Assembly (NCBI GenBank): GCA_030578315.1
Contig: JAUQQL010000009.1
Location: forward strand, 1 to 46,604
Reading direction: 5' to 3'
Length of the DNA: 46,604 bases
Source of the DNA: Thermodesulfobacteriota bacterium
GTDB lineage: Bacteria; Desulfobacterota; Thermodesulfobacteria; Thermodesulfobacteriales; Thermodesulfobacteriaceae
In this document: in pieces, positions 16,044 to 24,773 of the stretch
How the letters are laid out: each line of letters opens with the position of its first letter
Position numbering within the stretch: position 1 is the first letter of the stretch
Notes under the pieces: model-generated
Told to the model about the DNA's origin: nothing
The model's input: only the letters and a program-made list of their open reading frames with translations
Database searches by the model: none
Program-made: the position numbers and the translations under genes

Positions 16044-16502
16044 TTATCTTACAGTACAAATTGTTTCATCAAGTTCTGCTGATGGTGCACATACAGTTAT
16101 TCTTCCAGAAGAAGTTTCATATCTTAAAGTATAACCAGTAGTTGTTGAATTAGCTGGCAAAGATGGATCTACAGGTAATTTTGGCAAAATGTTTGGCACT
16201 AAACAGGAAAGATTAATTTGTGTATTGTCTGCTTCAGCTACAGAAACAATAGTAGCTGTTGATGCTGGTAAAGAGGTTGCATAATAAACGCTAGTAGTAC
16301 AATTCCATCTTCCTTGATTTTCTGTCATATTTTGAACAATACCGCTTAGAATAGCAGCAACGTCTGTAGTTCTTTGGGTATTTCTTGCTTTAGCAAACTG
16401 ACGACCTGGGTTGATAGCAACTATTATAGCTCCGGCCAAAAGAACGATTATACCGATAACAAGAAGTATTTCTATTAAGGTAAAAGCTTTTCTTCTTTTC
16501 AT
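16044..16502 (-). CDS. Type IV major pilin-like protein
   Basis: Prepilin with basic leader MKRRKA, cleavage expected before F7, the FTLIE motif with Glu at mature position 5, and a long hydrophobic helix (LLVIGIIVLLAGAIIVAI). The globular part (about 35-152) has Cys residues (NCTT, LSCL, VCAP, TICT) that could form disulphides, and low charge. Its 152 residues fit a major pilin. It is the last gene of the pilus cluster and has a separate promoter (16557-16584), consistent with high expression. Ala rather than Gly at -1 is tolerated in many pilins. Confidence 0.9.
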   Translation of the reverse strand: MKRRKAFTLIEILLVIGIIVLLAGAIIVAINPGRQFAKARNTQRTTDVAAILSGIVQNMTENQGRWNCTTSVYYATSLPASTATIVSVAEADNTQINLSCLVPNILPKLPVDPSLPANSTTTGYTLRYETSSGRITVCAPSAELDETICTVR

Positions 16503-16556
16503 TGTTTATTTTTTAATTTAATTTATTTTTAATTCGACCAAGCTTTATTAGACATT

Positions 16557-16584
16557 ATTATATAAACAATTTTTAAAAAATCAA
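16557..16584 (-). promoter_or_regulatory. Promoter for the major pilin gene
   Basis: TTGATT (16584-16579), 16-nt spacer, TATAAT (16562-16557) on the minus strand. Predicted start near 16550 gives a leader of about 48 nt without a Shine-Dalgarno. It lets the pilin be expressed above the rest of the operon. Confidence 0.6.
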
Positions 16585-16603
16585 AATAATTTCTGTGGAA
16601 AAA

Positions 16604-18064
16604 TCAAAATTCTTTCCATTTCAAGATTTCATAAAATTCTGAAGCTAAAGGAAAGTATGGAGGTGGAAAATACAAATTATCAGCATTATAAGTAATTTCT
16701 CTTAATCTATAACCAGAACTCCAATTCCCTTGAGGATCAACCCAACTAAAACCATATCTTTTCCTCGTAATTAAACTCCCATAAATTGTTATTTTTTCTC
16801 TTTTATATTCAGGACCGCAACCTGAAGAATAATAATGCCTGCCTATCCTTCCTTTTTGGGCTACTAAAACACCGTCAATTCTTAAAATATCTGAACTTTT
16901 AAGACCAATCAAAATATTTCTTTGAGCAATCAAACCAATAGAATCTCTACCATCATAGTTTGTATATTTTAAATCACTATTTATAATGATATTTGTCATT
17001 TGTGCTGAATTTTCTGGAAATTTTGCTGAAGCAATTAAAATTTTTTTGTTATTTATTTGTCCGCTAACCCAAACATTATCTTCAACAAAAATAATACCAT
17101 TTTGAGGGTAATCATAGGTTCTTAAAAAGCTTTTTTGACTGATGCTCCAAGAGCTTAATGAATATCTTTCACCGCCGTTAGGATCTGTATAAGGATCAGA
17201 AATATTGCAAGAAGGAATTTTAACAATTCTTCTAACTAAATAAACATCTATCTTACCATCTGGTCTAATAATAAGTTCATAACCATAATTATTGACACCG
17301 CTAAAATCTAAATAAATACCATTTTGCTGAGCTAAGGTTTTATAATAAGCTAAATCTTGAGAAATACCAGCAAAATCTTGTAAAGGAACGCCTACTAATC
17401 TTCCTGCTTTGAAAACATCAGGTCTTAAAGGAAGCTCATTGGGATCTGGATTTCTTGGAGGACAAGGATCAACAGGATTTACATGAGTATGAACAGCCCA
17501 TTCTTCACAACCTGTATGATCAGGATCTTGATAAGTTAAAATAGATGATTTTATTAAGTTATAAGCTGTGCCATCAAATCTTATTCCTTTATTAGAATGA
17601 ACTTCACCATAAACAACTGTTCCTTCACCAAATCTTATATTATCATCAACAAGAACAGAGTACTTTGCTAAAGATGGTCTTCCTAAAAGAGCTTCTACTT
17701 TTTTGCTTACTTTGCTATTTACTAATTTTCCTAAAGAAATAATTTTAACTAAAGAAAATCCTTCTTCTGGCGGAGAAATATTTAATTCAAATTCTCCTAT
17801 TTTTTCTCCTAAGCGATTATAAAAATCATGTTTATAAGGTCCTGACCGACCAGTACCATCAGTAAAATCTCTTGGAAAATGATTTAAGTACCATCTATAG
17901 TATTCAATCCCTGATTCAGCGATATTTAAAGCTAATATTTTATAGACCTCTTTTTCTATAAAACTTAAATATGTTTGAAGCCACAAAATTGATCCTGAAA
18001 AAATAAGCAAAGTTAAAGTAAGATAAAAAAGAATATAAAAAACTATTTGTGCCTTTTGTTTCAT
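16604..18064 (-). CDS. PilX-like pilus assembly protein
   Basis: 486 residues with an N-terminal membrane helix (about 8-30) preceded by MKQKAQIVF, then ALNIAESGIEYYRWYL, the Ala-Glu-Ser-Gly pattern typical of PilX N-terminal regions. The rest is an extended surface domain with many Gly/Asn turns and repeated short beta segments (GEVHSNKGIRFDG, GSLITRKRY) resembling beta-helix repeats. It is co-encoded with prepilins, so it is probably a minor pilus-tip or assembly component. It overlaps the PilW-like gene by 4 nt. Named by N-terminal pattern and context only. Confidence 0.7.
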   Translation of the reverse strand: MKQKAQIVFYILFYLTLTLLIFSGSILWLQTYLSFIEKEVYKILALNIAESGIEYYRWYLNHFPRDFTDGTGRSGPYKHDFYNRLGEKIGEFELNISPPEEGFSLVKIISLGKLVNSKVSKKVEALLGRPSLAKYSVLVDDNIRFGEGTVVYGEVHSNKGIRFDGTAYNLIKSSILTYQDPDHTGCEEWAVHTHVNPVDPCPPRNPDPNELPLRPDVFKAGRLVGVPLQDFAGISQDLAYYKTLAQQNGIYLDFSGVNNYGYELIIRPDGKIDVYLVRRIVKIPSCNISDPYTDPNGGERYSLSSWSISQKSFLRTYDYPQNGIIFVEDNVWVSGQINNKKILIASAKFPENSAQMTNIIINSDLKYTNYDGRDSIGLIAQRNILIGLKSSDILRIDGVLVAQKGRIGRHYYSSGCGPEYKREKITIYGSLITRKRYGFSWVDPQGNWSSGYRLREITYNADNLYFPPPYFPLASEFYEILKWKEF

Positions 18065-18624
18065 TTTGTTCTTAAATTTCTTGGATTAATTATAATGCTA
18101 TTTTCATAAAAGTTTCCTTTATTATCGATTCTAACTTTAACTTTAACCTCTATAAGTCTTATTTTAGCAATATCATAAGTTTCATTTAAATTAATATCAT
18201 AGCCAACAAAAATTTTCTGAGGTAAAACAAGGTTTTTTAAAACTTTTTTAATCTTTTCTTCATTTTGATCATATCTTAAAGGATTTCCAGAAGGTTTAAT
18301 TATACCCTTAAATAAATTGTCTCCATCTAAAAAGTATCTTACTCTTTCTATAAGACCATCCCCATCTAAATCGCTATAAAAAGTAATGGTTGTCGAAGTT
18401 ATTTCTTCAAGAGGATAAGCTCCAACATTAGAAATTTCTATTGACTTAAGCTCCTTTTTTATTTCAGAAAGAAAAAGATCTGTTTCACCTAAAACTCCTA
18501 AGCCATAAGTAAGATAAAGATTGAGATTTGATAAATTAATTATCATCAAAATTAAAAAGAAAAGCACAAAAGAAATGATAAGCATGAAAAAGATAAGCTC
18601 TATTAAAGTAAATCCTTTTTTCAT
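18061..18624 (-). CDS. PilW/PulJ-like minor prepilin
   Basis: Starts MKKGFTLIE: Gly4/Phe5 cleavage site with Glu at mature +5, followed by a hydrophobic helix (about 8-30). The C-terminal domain contains FYSDLDGDGLIERVRYFLDG, a pattern common in PilW-like minor pseudopilins. Its 187 residues are typical. It overlaps both neighbours by 4 nt, in the middle of the pilus operon. Confidence 0.85.
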   Translation of the reverse strand: MKKGFTLIELIFFMLIISFVLFFLILMIINLSNLNLYLTYGLGVLGETDLFLSEIKKELKSIEISNVGAYPLEEITSTTITFYSDLDGDGLIERVRYFLDGDNLFKGIIKPSGNPLRYDQNEEKIKKVLKNLVLPQKIFVGYDINLNETYDIAKIRLIEVKVKVRIDNKGNFYENSIIINPRNLRTK

Positions 18625-19847
18625 CTTGATCTTTTATAAATTATAAAAAGAAGAATTAATAAAAGAAGAAAAATGGGTAGAATTTTTGTTAAATTTTTCT
18701 GAGCTTTTAATTTATTTTGTTCTTTTTGACTTTTTTCCTTTAAAGTTTCTTCTTTTGCTTTTTCTAAAGATTCATTTTTTATTTCTTGTTTTTTATTTTT
18801 TTCTTCTGAAAGTGTTTCTTTTGATTTTGTAATTTCTTGAGAAGTTTTTTCTAAACTTTTTTCTAAAATTATACTTTCTGGTTTTTGATTTACTTCTACT
18901 TTACTTTCTTTCTTTTCTTGTATAAAAACATAAGGTTTTTCTAAAGTAGAAGTAACAGTCATTTTTGAAGAAGTAGAGTAAGTTTTTTCTGTTTCTGATT
19001 TATTTTCCAAGTTTTTGCTTTCCAAAATTTCAATCTTTGGAACTTCAAATTCTCCACTTAAAGAACTTAAATTATTCCAAAAATCTTGAGCTTCAAGTCT
19101 ATAAGAATACTTAACGCCGCTTTCTACATCTATTTCAAAAAAGCATAATTTTTTAAGAGGAGGACAAGTTTCAAAATAATCAATATTAAAAGAAGAAACA
19201 TTTTTAGAGATTTTGTTTTCATAAGAAAATCGATATTTAATTGGTTCATTGGCATTAAAGGAAACTTTAGCTTTTTTATTTTCGAGAATTTCAATTTTAA
19301 AATTTAAAATTTGTGGCGGTAAATTTTCTTTACCTTCATAAAAAGCTAATCTTAAAATTTTTCCTGAAGGCTCATCATTTACCAAAAGCTCTTCTACTCT
19401 ATCAAAAATATAAGCTTTTTCTTCTGAACCTTGAAGAAGCTGTTCTTTATCTAGATAATAAAAATAAATAGTGCTAAAAACTTTTGGAGTAATAATGAGA
19501 AAATATTTTTTATTTGAAGAAATTCTTATATTTTCTCCTAAAGGAAAAAAGTATTCTTTACCCCAATGGGCATATTCAATCTGGGGAACTATAAAATCTT
19601 TTTCAAAAATAGTTTCGCCATCTTCACTAACAATTTTTAAATTAATCTCAGAAGAAGTTTCATTTTCTAATCTAAAACTAATAGCACTCAAATAATCATT
19701 AAAAAAATAAACTGGCTGTTTCAAGATTTTTGTACCCAACTTAAATTTAGTGTAACTCAAAGGAGAAACTTCAAAAAATTTATTAACCTCCTCTGCAAAA
19801 ACTAAATTGAAAATTAAAAAACTAACGAGTAAGAATAATTTTTTCAT
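18621..19847 (-). CDS. Secreted, C-terminally membrane-anchored protein in pilus operon
   Basis: Start chosen at ATG 19847, which gives a clean signal peptide (MKKLFLLVSFLIFNLVFA, then EE); ATG 19862 is an alternative. Two beta-rich regions follow (about 20-170 and 175-265; the second resembles fibronectin-type folds, with YSYRLEAQDFWNNLSS). A long Lys/Glu/Ser-rich low-complexity linker (about 270-380) leads to a C-terminal helix (ILPIFLLLLILLFIIY) and basic tail. This looks like a surface stalk. It overlaps the giant prepilin gene. No family recognised; probably displayed together with the pilus. Confidence 0.75.
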   Translation of the reverse strand: MKKLFLLVSFLIFNLVFAEEVNKFFEVSPLSYTKFKLGTKILKQPVYFFNDYLSAISFRLENETSSEINLKIVSEDGETIFEKDFIVPQIEYAHWGKEYFFPLGENIRISSNKKYFLIITPKVFSTIYFYYLDKEQLLQGSEEKAYIFDRVEELLVNDEPSGKILRLAFYEGKENLPPQILNFKIEILENKKAKVSFNANEPIKYRFSYENKISKNVSSFNIDYFETCPPLKKLCFFEIDVESGVKYSYRLEAQDFWNNLSSLSGEFEVPKIEILESKNLENKSETEKTYSTSSKMTVTSTLEKPYVFIQEKKESKVEVNQKPESIILEKSLEKTSQEITKSKETLSEEKNKKQEIKNESLEKAKEETLKEKSQKEQNKLKAQKNLTKILPIFLLLLILLFIIYKRSR

Positions 19848-21585
19848 GATAAAAATCTTCATCAGAAATATTTACCTCCTTTGAATAAAAGAAGTATCCT
19901 TCTTTAATAACTTCTAAAAGATATTCACCGGGATTTAAATTTTGGAAAAGATTTTCACCTAAAGAAAAGCAAGAAGAAGTAAAACTAATTTTAATTTTAT
20001 CCAAAGATGGGGAAATTAAAGGATCACTAGTTTGCATATAAACTTTATATTTTAAAAATCTTTTATTTTGAAGAAAAGAAGGGATTTCGAATTCCTGAGT
20101 TTCAAAATAGGTATTTGGTGTTCCATCAGGACCAACAAAATTCCAAGTGGAATTATCATTATTTGAAGCCAGTTGAAATTTAATTAAGGTTCCTGGGGGT
20201 AAATTTCCTGACCAAGAAAATTTTTTATAAATTATACTTGAAGTTCCAAAATCTATTTCTTTGGAAATAAGCCATTCGGTAGAAGTAGAGTAAAAACCGC
20301 CTAAATCTTTAAGTCTTATTTCTCCAGGAAAAGTTTCTGGATCAATACCTGAACTTAAAGATGAATATTTACCTAAAGACCAGTCATCATCTATGTAAAT
20401 TTCTTCGCCTGTTTTTTGTGTAGCTATTAAATTATTTCCTTTAAATAAATTTACCGTAGCTCCTTCAATTAAATTCCCTTCTTCATCAAAAACGGAAACT
20501 AAAAGATTTTTAGGATTATAACTTTTAAGCGTTAAAACGTAGCTATAAGTCATATTAGGCTTAACGTTAAAAGGATTTTCTAAATAAGGTAAAGAAGAGC
20601 CTAAAACATATCTTGGATCATTAATTTTTAAAAAGTAACTATCAAACTCGATGGTAAGCTCTTTTTCTCCATTTTCACCGGTAGTTGTTGTTATATCTGT
20701 TTTTGGCATAGGTGGATCAGTATTTATAAGCTTAAGCCCTTGAAGATTGAAAGAGACATTAGGAATTCCTCGACAAAAAATATCTTGAGTTCTTACTTTT
20801 AATTTGCTTAGAAGATCTATTTGAAAAGTAACTGTTGTCAGTTCTCCGCTTCTTACTGTTTGATGAGGCAAAAGAGGATTAGGATATTCTTCACCTTTCT
20901 GGTAAGTCTTTTCCGAAGAATAACCTTCTTTAGTCACAAAAATAGCATAAGCATTAATTCCTGGTGGAATATCTATAAGCCTTAACATACCCCAAACGTC
21001 TGTAACATCTTGAATAGTAAATTGTGGCTCATTTAAATAATCTACCTTTACGCGAGCTTCTTTAACTGGATTTCCTTTAGCATCAATGACTTGAATAAAC
21101 ATAGAACCATTCCTTGTTGTTGCTTCAACAGTTTTAGGTGCAATTAAAGCGGATAAGGTTTGCTTTTTTATTTTAAAAGGCGAATTTAAAATTTCACCTT
21201 CAATTTCTACTAATTTATAGTCTGCTGGAGCAGTATCTCGAGGAGTAGTAGTAATTGTGCCATCTTTAGGATCATCAATATTTCTTACATAAAAATTTAT
21301 TTTTACCTCTAAACCGTTTTTACTTAAAATTTTTTCTTGAGGCAAAACACCTGGTGGCCAACCTCCTTGAATACCAATATCTTCATAATTTAAAACTCTA
21401 ACTTTTTCCATTTCATCCTGAAGAAGAGAAAGAAGCTGAAGCGTCAATCTTCCTGAGGTGGTCACTCTACTTATGTTTTGAAAAATATTAAAAATAAAAA
21501 AAGAAATAAAGGCAATAATAAAAATTCCTAAAACTATTTCTATTAAAGTAAATCCTCTACTTTGTAAGCTTATTGGTGATTTCAT
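19822..21585 (-). CDS. Giant prepilin with carboxypeptidase-regulatory-like domains
   Basis: 587 residues. Leader MKSPISLQSRG is followed by FTLIE and a membrane helix (about 17-38), so it is a class III prepilin. After a pilin-like part (to about 160) come Ig-like modules: FIQVIDAKGNPVKEARVKVDY with LRLIDIPPGINAYAIFVTKEGY (about 172-225), a second around LLVSVFDEEGNLIEGATVNL (about 360-390), and a final LNPGEYLLEVIKEGY. These match the carboxypeptidase-regulatory-like pattern. A discoidin-like segment may lie at about 430-530. Most likely a pilus-tip adhesin. It overlaps pilC by 29 nt. Confidence 0.85.
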   Translation of the reverse strand: MKSPISLQSRGFTLIEIVLGIFIIAFISFFIFNIFQNISRVTTSGRLTLQLLSLLQDEMEKVRVLNYEDIGIQGGWPPGVLPQEKILSKNGLEVKINFYVRNIDDPKDGTITTTPRDTAPADYKLVEIEGEILNSPFKIKKQTLSALIAPKTVEATTRNGSMFIQVIDAKGNPVKEARVKVDYLNEPQFTIQDVTDVWGMLRLIDIPPGINAYAIFVTKEGYSSEKTYQKGEEYPNPLLPHQTVRSGELTTVTFQIDLLSKLKVRTQDIFCRGIPNVSFNLQGLKLINTDPPMPKTDITTTTGENGEKELTIEFDSYFLKINDPRYVLGSSLPYLENPFNVKPNMTYSYVLTLKSYNPKNLLVSVFDEEGNLIEGATVNLFKGNNLIATQKTGEEIYIDDDWSLGKYSSLSSGIDPETFPGEIRLKDLGGFYSTSTEWLISKEIDFGTSSIIYKKFSWSGNLPPGTLIKFQLASNNDNSTWNFVGPDGTPNTYFETQEFEIPSFLQNKRFLKYKVYMQTSDPLISPSLDKIKISFTSSCFSLGENLFQNLNPGEYLLEVIKEGYFFYSKEVNISDEDFYHEKIILTR

Positions 21586-22621
21586 AAATAGGTGTAATAA
21601 CCGAAAGAGCTATAAAACCAACTACCGAAGCGATAACAACTAAAATGATTGGTTCCAAAAGATTAAGGAATCTTTCAAGTTCGATATCAATTTCTTCATC
21701 ATAATTTTCTGCAAGATAAAAAAGAGTACTGACTAAATTTCCTGTTCTTTCACCAATAATGACCATCTGAATAAAATTATAAGGAAAGTATTTTTTCTTT
21801 TTATTTAAAAATTCACCCAAACTATGTCCTTTAAGAGTAAATTCTTTCGCTTCTAAAATAATTTTTTGATAAACAAGATTATTTAAGCTTTGGCCTGTAA
21901 TTTCTAAAGCTTGAACAAAAGGAAGACCACTTTCTAAAAGAAGAGCTAAATTTCTTGAAAACTCAGAAAGGCTATATTTTTTAATCAAACCAGAAAAAGG
22001 GGGTAGATGAAGTAAAATTAAGTGAAAAAAATATTTGACTTTATAGAAACGCAAAAGAAAAGGAAGAGAAGTAAAAAAAATAGTAAGAGCTAAAAAAAAG
22101 TAAATTCCGTAATCTAAAAGAAATTGAGAAACTTTTAGAAAAATTTTTGTTGTTAAAGGAAGTTCAACGCCAAGATTTTCAAAAACAGGCAAAAGTTTTG
22201 GAAAAAGGAAATAAACGACAATAATAACCACAACAAGCATTGTTCCAATAATAAAAGCAGGATAAATAAAGGAAGTTATCATTTTACTTCTTAATTTTTC
22301 TATTTTTCTAAATTCAACAGCAATTCTTTCTAAGTTTTCAACTAATTTACCAGTATATTCGCCAACTTTAATTACGGAAATAAAAAAATTATCCAATTTA
22401 CTAGAAAACTTTTCTAAAGAGTTAGCTAAAAATTGTCCCTTTTCTATGTCCTCGATAACATTTTCTAAAATGTATTTTAAAGAAGCAGAATGTGTGCTTT
22501 CTTTTAAAATAAGTAAAGCCTCTGAAAGATTAATACCACTTTTTAAAAGTAGAGCTAAATTTCTTGAAAAATTTATTTTATCTCCTAAGGTAATTCTAAA
22601 AATAAAAGGCTTCTTACTCAT
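21557..22621 (-). CDS. pilC: Type IV pilus inner-membrane platform protein PilC/GspF
   Basis: Polytopic platform that couples the assembly ATPase to pilin insertion. Two repeated T2SSF domains: FSRNLALLLKSGINLSEAL (about 18-36) and FSRNLALLLESGLPFVQAL (about 220-240), each followed by long hydrophobic helices, and a C-terminal EPIILVVIASVVGFIALSVITPIYEI. Its 354 residues are slightly short for PilC. It overlaps pilB by 8 nt and the giant prepilin gene by 29 nt. Confidence 0.95.
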   Translation of the reverse strand: MSKKPFIFRITLGDKINFSRNLALLLKSGINLSEALLILKESTHSASLKYILENVIEDIEKGQFLANSLEKFSSKLDNFFISVIKVGEYTGKLVENLERIAVEFRKIEKLRSKMITSFIYPAFIIGTMLVVVIIVVYFLFPKLLPVFENLGVELPLTTKIFLKVSQFLLDYGIYFFLALTIFFTSLPFLLRFYKVKYFFHLILLHLPPFSGLIKKYSLSEFSRNLALLLESGLPFVQALEITGQSLNNLVYQKIILEAKEFTLKGHSLGEFLNKKKKYFPYNFIQMVIIGERTGNLVSTLFYLAENYDEEIDIELERFLNLLEPIILVVIASVVGFIALSVITPIYEITNKLTK

Positions 22622-23858
22622 GGGTAACTCTCAAAACTTCTTCAATAGTAGTTATACCATTAATTACTTTTCTAATACCATCTTCAAGCATTGTCGTCAT
22701 TCCTCTTTCAATAGCTTTTTCTTTTATTTCCGCTGAACTGCTTCTTTTTAAAATAAGTTCTCTAATTTCGTCATCGATAGTCAAAACTTCATAAACTCCT
22801 GTTCTTCCAAAATAACCTGTATTGTTACAATTTTTACAACCTTCGCCGTAAGAAACATTTTTAACATTTTTAAGTTCTAGTAAGGTTCTTTGAGGTAAAA
22901 GTTCTTTTAAAGATTCAATCTCTATTTCTTTTATTTGTCTTTCTTTCTTGCAATATTCGCATATTTTTCTAACCAATCTTTGACCAATAACAACATTAAC
23001 TGTTGAAGCTATAAGATATGGTTCAACTCCAAGCTCTAAAAGTCTGACAACAGCACTTGGGGCATCGTTAGTATGTAAAGTTGAAAGAAGAAGATGCCCT
23101 GTTAAAGCAGCGTTAACTGCTACGGTAGCTGTGTCATCATCTCTTATTTCGCCAACCATAATAATATCTGGATCTTGTCTTAAAATAGCCCTTAAACCTT
23201 TACCAAAGGTAAGATTTGTTTGGGGGTTAACTTGAATCTGAGTTACTCCAGGTATAGCATACTCAACAGGATCTTCGATAGTAATAATATGAACTCCTTC
23301 AGTATTTAAAACATTTAAAATAGTATAAAGCATTGTCGTTTTGCCAGAACCAGTGGGTCCAGTAGCTAAAATCATTCCATAAGGACGCGAAATAGCTTTT
23401 TTAACTTCTTCTAAATCTCTTGGAGACAAACCTAAATTTTCTAAAGTAAATTTTTGTCCAGGACTTACTAAAAGCCTTAAAATAGCATTTTCCCCATAAT
23501 AAGTAGGCATAATAGAAACTCTCACATCAAAGTAATTATTATCATCCAAAAAAAATCTGAATCTTCCATCTTGAGCTGCGAAATGTTCATCTATCCTTAA
23601 ATTAGAGAGGATCTTTATTCTTGAAATAATTTCATCTCTCAGTTCAATGGGAATATTAAAAAAATTATGTGTAATGCCATCTATTCTATATCTCAAAACT
23701 AAAAATTTTTCTCTAGGCTGAAAATGAATATCTGAAGCTCTAAGATAATAACCTAAAAGGATAGAATTTTGAACAATATCAACTACAGAAGCAATTTCTA
23801 ATGGTTTTTTAATTTCTTCTTCTATTTTTAATCTGATCTCTTCAATGGTGTTTGTCAT
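22614..23858 (-). CDS. pilB: Type IV pilus assembly ATPase PilB/GspE (short form)
   Basis: Hexameric ATPase that powers pilus extension. Walker A GPTGSGKTT, Asp box TIEDPVEY, Walker B DIIMVGEIRD, His box LSTLHTND, and a zinc-binding tetracysteine (CEYCKK ... CKNC) followed by GRTGVYEVL, which distinguishes extension ATPases from PilT. At 414 residues it lacks the usual N-terminal N1 domain of about 150 residues, starting almost directly at the N2 domain. It overlaps the ParB-like gene by 1 nt (TAATG). No PilT retraction ATPase is found in the window. Confidence 0.95.
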   Translation of the reverse strand: MTNTIEEIRLKIEEEIKKPLEIASVVDIVQNSILLGYYLRASDIHFQPREKFLVLRYRIDGITHNFFNIPIELRDEIISRIKILSNLRIDEHFAAQDGRFRFFLDDNNYFDVRVSIMPTYYGENAILRLLVSPGQKFTLENLGLSPRDLEEVKKAISRPYGMILATGPTGSGKTTMLYTILNVLNTEGVHIITIEDPVEYAIPGVTQIQVNPQTNLTFGKGLRAILRQDPDIIMVGEIRDDDTATVAVNAALTGHLLLSTLHTNDAPSAVVRLLELGVEPYLIASTVNVVIGQRLVRKICEYCKKERQIKEIEIESLKELLPQRTLLELKNVKNVSYGEGCKNCNNTGYFGRTGVYEVLTIDDEIRELILKRSSSAEIKEKAIERGMTTMLEDGIRKVINGITTIEEVLRVTHE

Positions 23859-24700
23859 TAAAATTCAGTGCCTTCTTCTAAGACTTCTCCTAAGACAATT
23901 TCTGGATTAGTAGCTGCCTTTTCTAAGTTTTCTATTAAGGTAGCAAAAAGATCTTCAAATTCTGTTGGTAATCTTTTTCTCTTGTAAGGATTAGCCCAAG
24001 AAATTATTTGTTGATAAACATAAGGATGCCATTTATCCATCTCTTTAAGCTTTTGAGCAATATCTCTTACCAAAGTATTAGCTTGAATGACTTTTTCTGC
24101 TCTTCCCTCTCTTGTCTTAATAGCATTTTCTAAAGGTTCATCTAAAAAGAAATCACATTTTTTTAAGATAGATTCAAAGGAGCTTCCCGAAAGTTTTTCT
24201 GCTTTTTCATAAGCTATTCCTAAAGTAACGTAATAAGCCTGCTCAATAGAATCAGCCATTTCTGGATCGGATTCTAACATTTGAGGATTTGTTTCCAAAT
24301 ATTGTCTATAAAGATTAATAGCCACATAAGATTTTTCTCTAATATTGAGTTCTTTTTCGATATTAAAGTTCATCATAAGCTGAGCCAGTCTTTCAGGCAC
24401 TACAATAGCCGGAAGCTCTCTAATACCTAACTCTTTAGCTGCCAAGAACCTGTGTTGACCATCAATGATCATATAATTTTCATCTTTACTTTTCACGACT
24501 ATAATAGGGACAATAAAACCTATCCTTTCTATAGAATTTACTAAGTGTTTAACGTGATAAGTGCTTGGTTTTCTTTGATGTCTAACCACATAAAGTTTTT
24601 CAACAGGAATCATCCTTATTTCCAAATCTTGATTATGATAAGGATCTTTAAATAAAGCAGGTAAACCTTTTACTTCTTCTTTTTTTCTTCTGGGGCTCAT
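23858..24700 (-). CDS. ParB/sulfiredoxin-like domain protein at head of pilus operon
   Basis: 280 residues. Residues about 30-105 form a ParB N-terminal (ParB/Srx) domain with IPVEKLYVVRHQRKPS, a segment ending in IVPIIVVKS, and the IDGQHRFLAAKELG motif, the nucleotide-binding signature of the family. The remaining helical part (about 110-280) has no clear ParB helix-turn-helix. No ParA is adjacent. It is translationally coupled to pilB and is the first gene of the operon, so a regulatory role for pili is plausible. A GTTATA-type -10 (TATAAC, 24712-24707) 6 nt before ATG predicts a leaderless mRNA. Confidence 0.8.
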   Translation of the reverse strand: MSPRRKKEEVKGLPALFKDPYHNQDLEIRMIPVEKLYVVRHQRKPSTYHVKHLVNSIERIGFIVPIIVVKSKDENYMIIDGQHRFLAAKELGIRELPAIVVPERLAQLMMNFNIEKELNIREKSYVAINLYRQYLETNPQMLESDPEMADSIEQAYYVTLGIAYEKAEKLSGSSFESILKKCDFFLDEPLENAIKTREGRAEKVIQANTLVRDIAQKLKEMDKWHPYVYQQIISWANPYKRKRLPTEFEDLFATLIENLEKAATNPEIVLGEVLEEGTEF

Positions 24701-24773
24701 TTTTAGGTTATAATTTAAATTAATTTTAAGACCTTTAATTACAATTTATATTATACAATATAAAAAATAGAAA

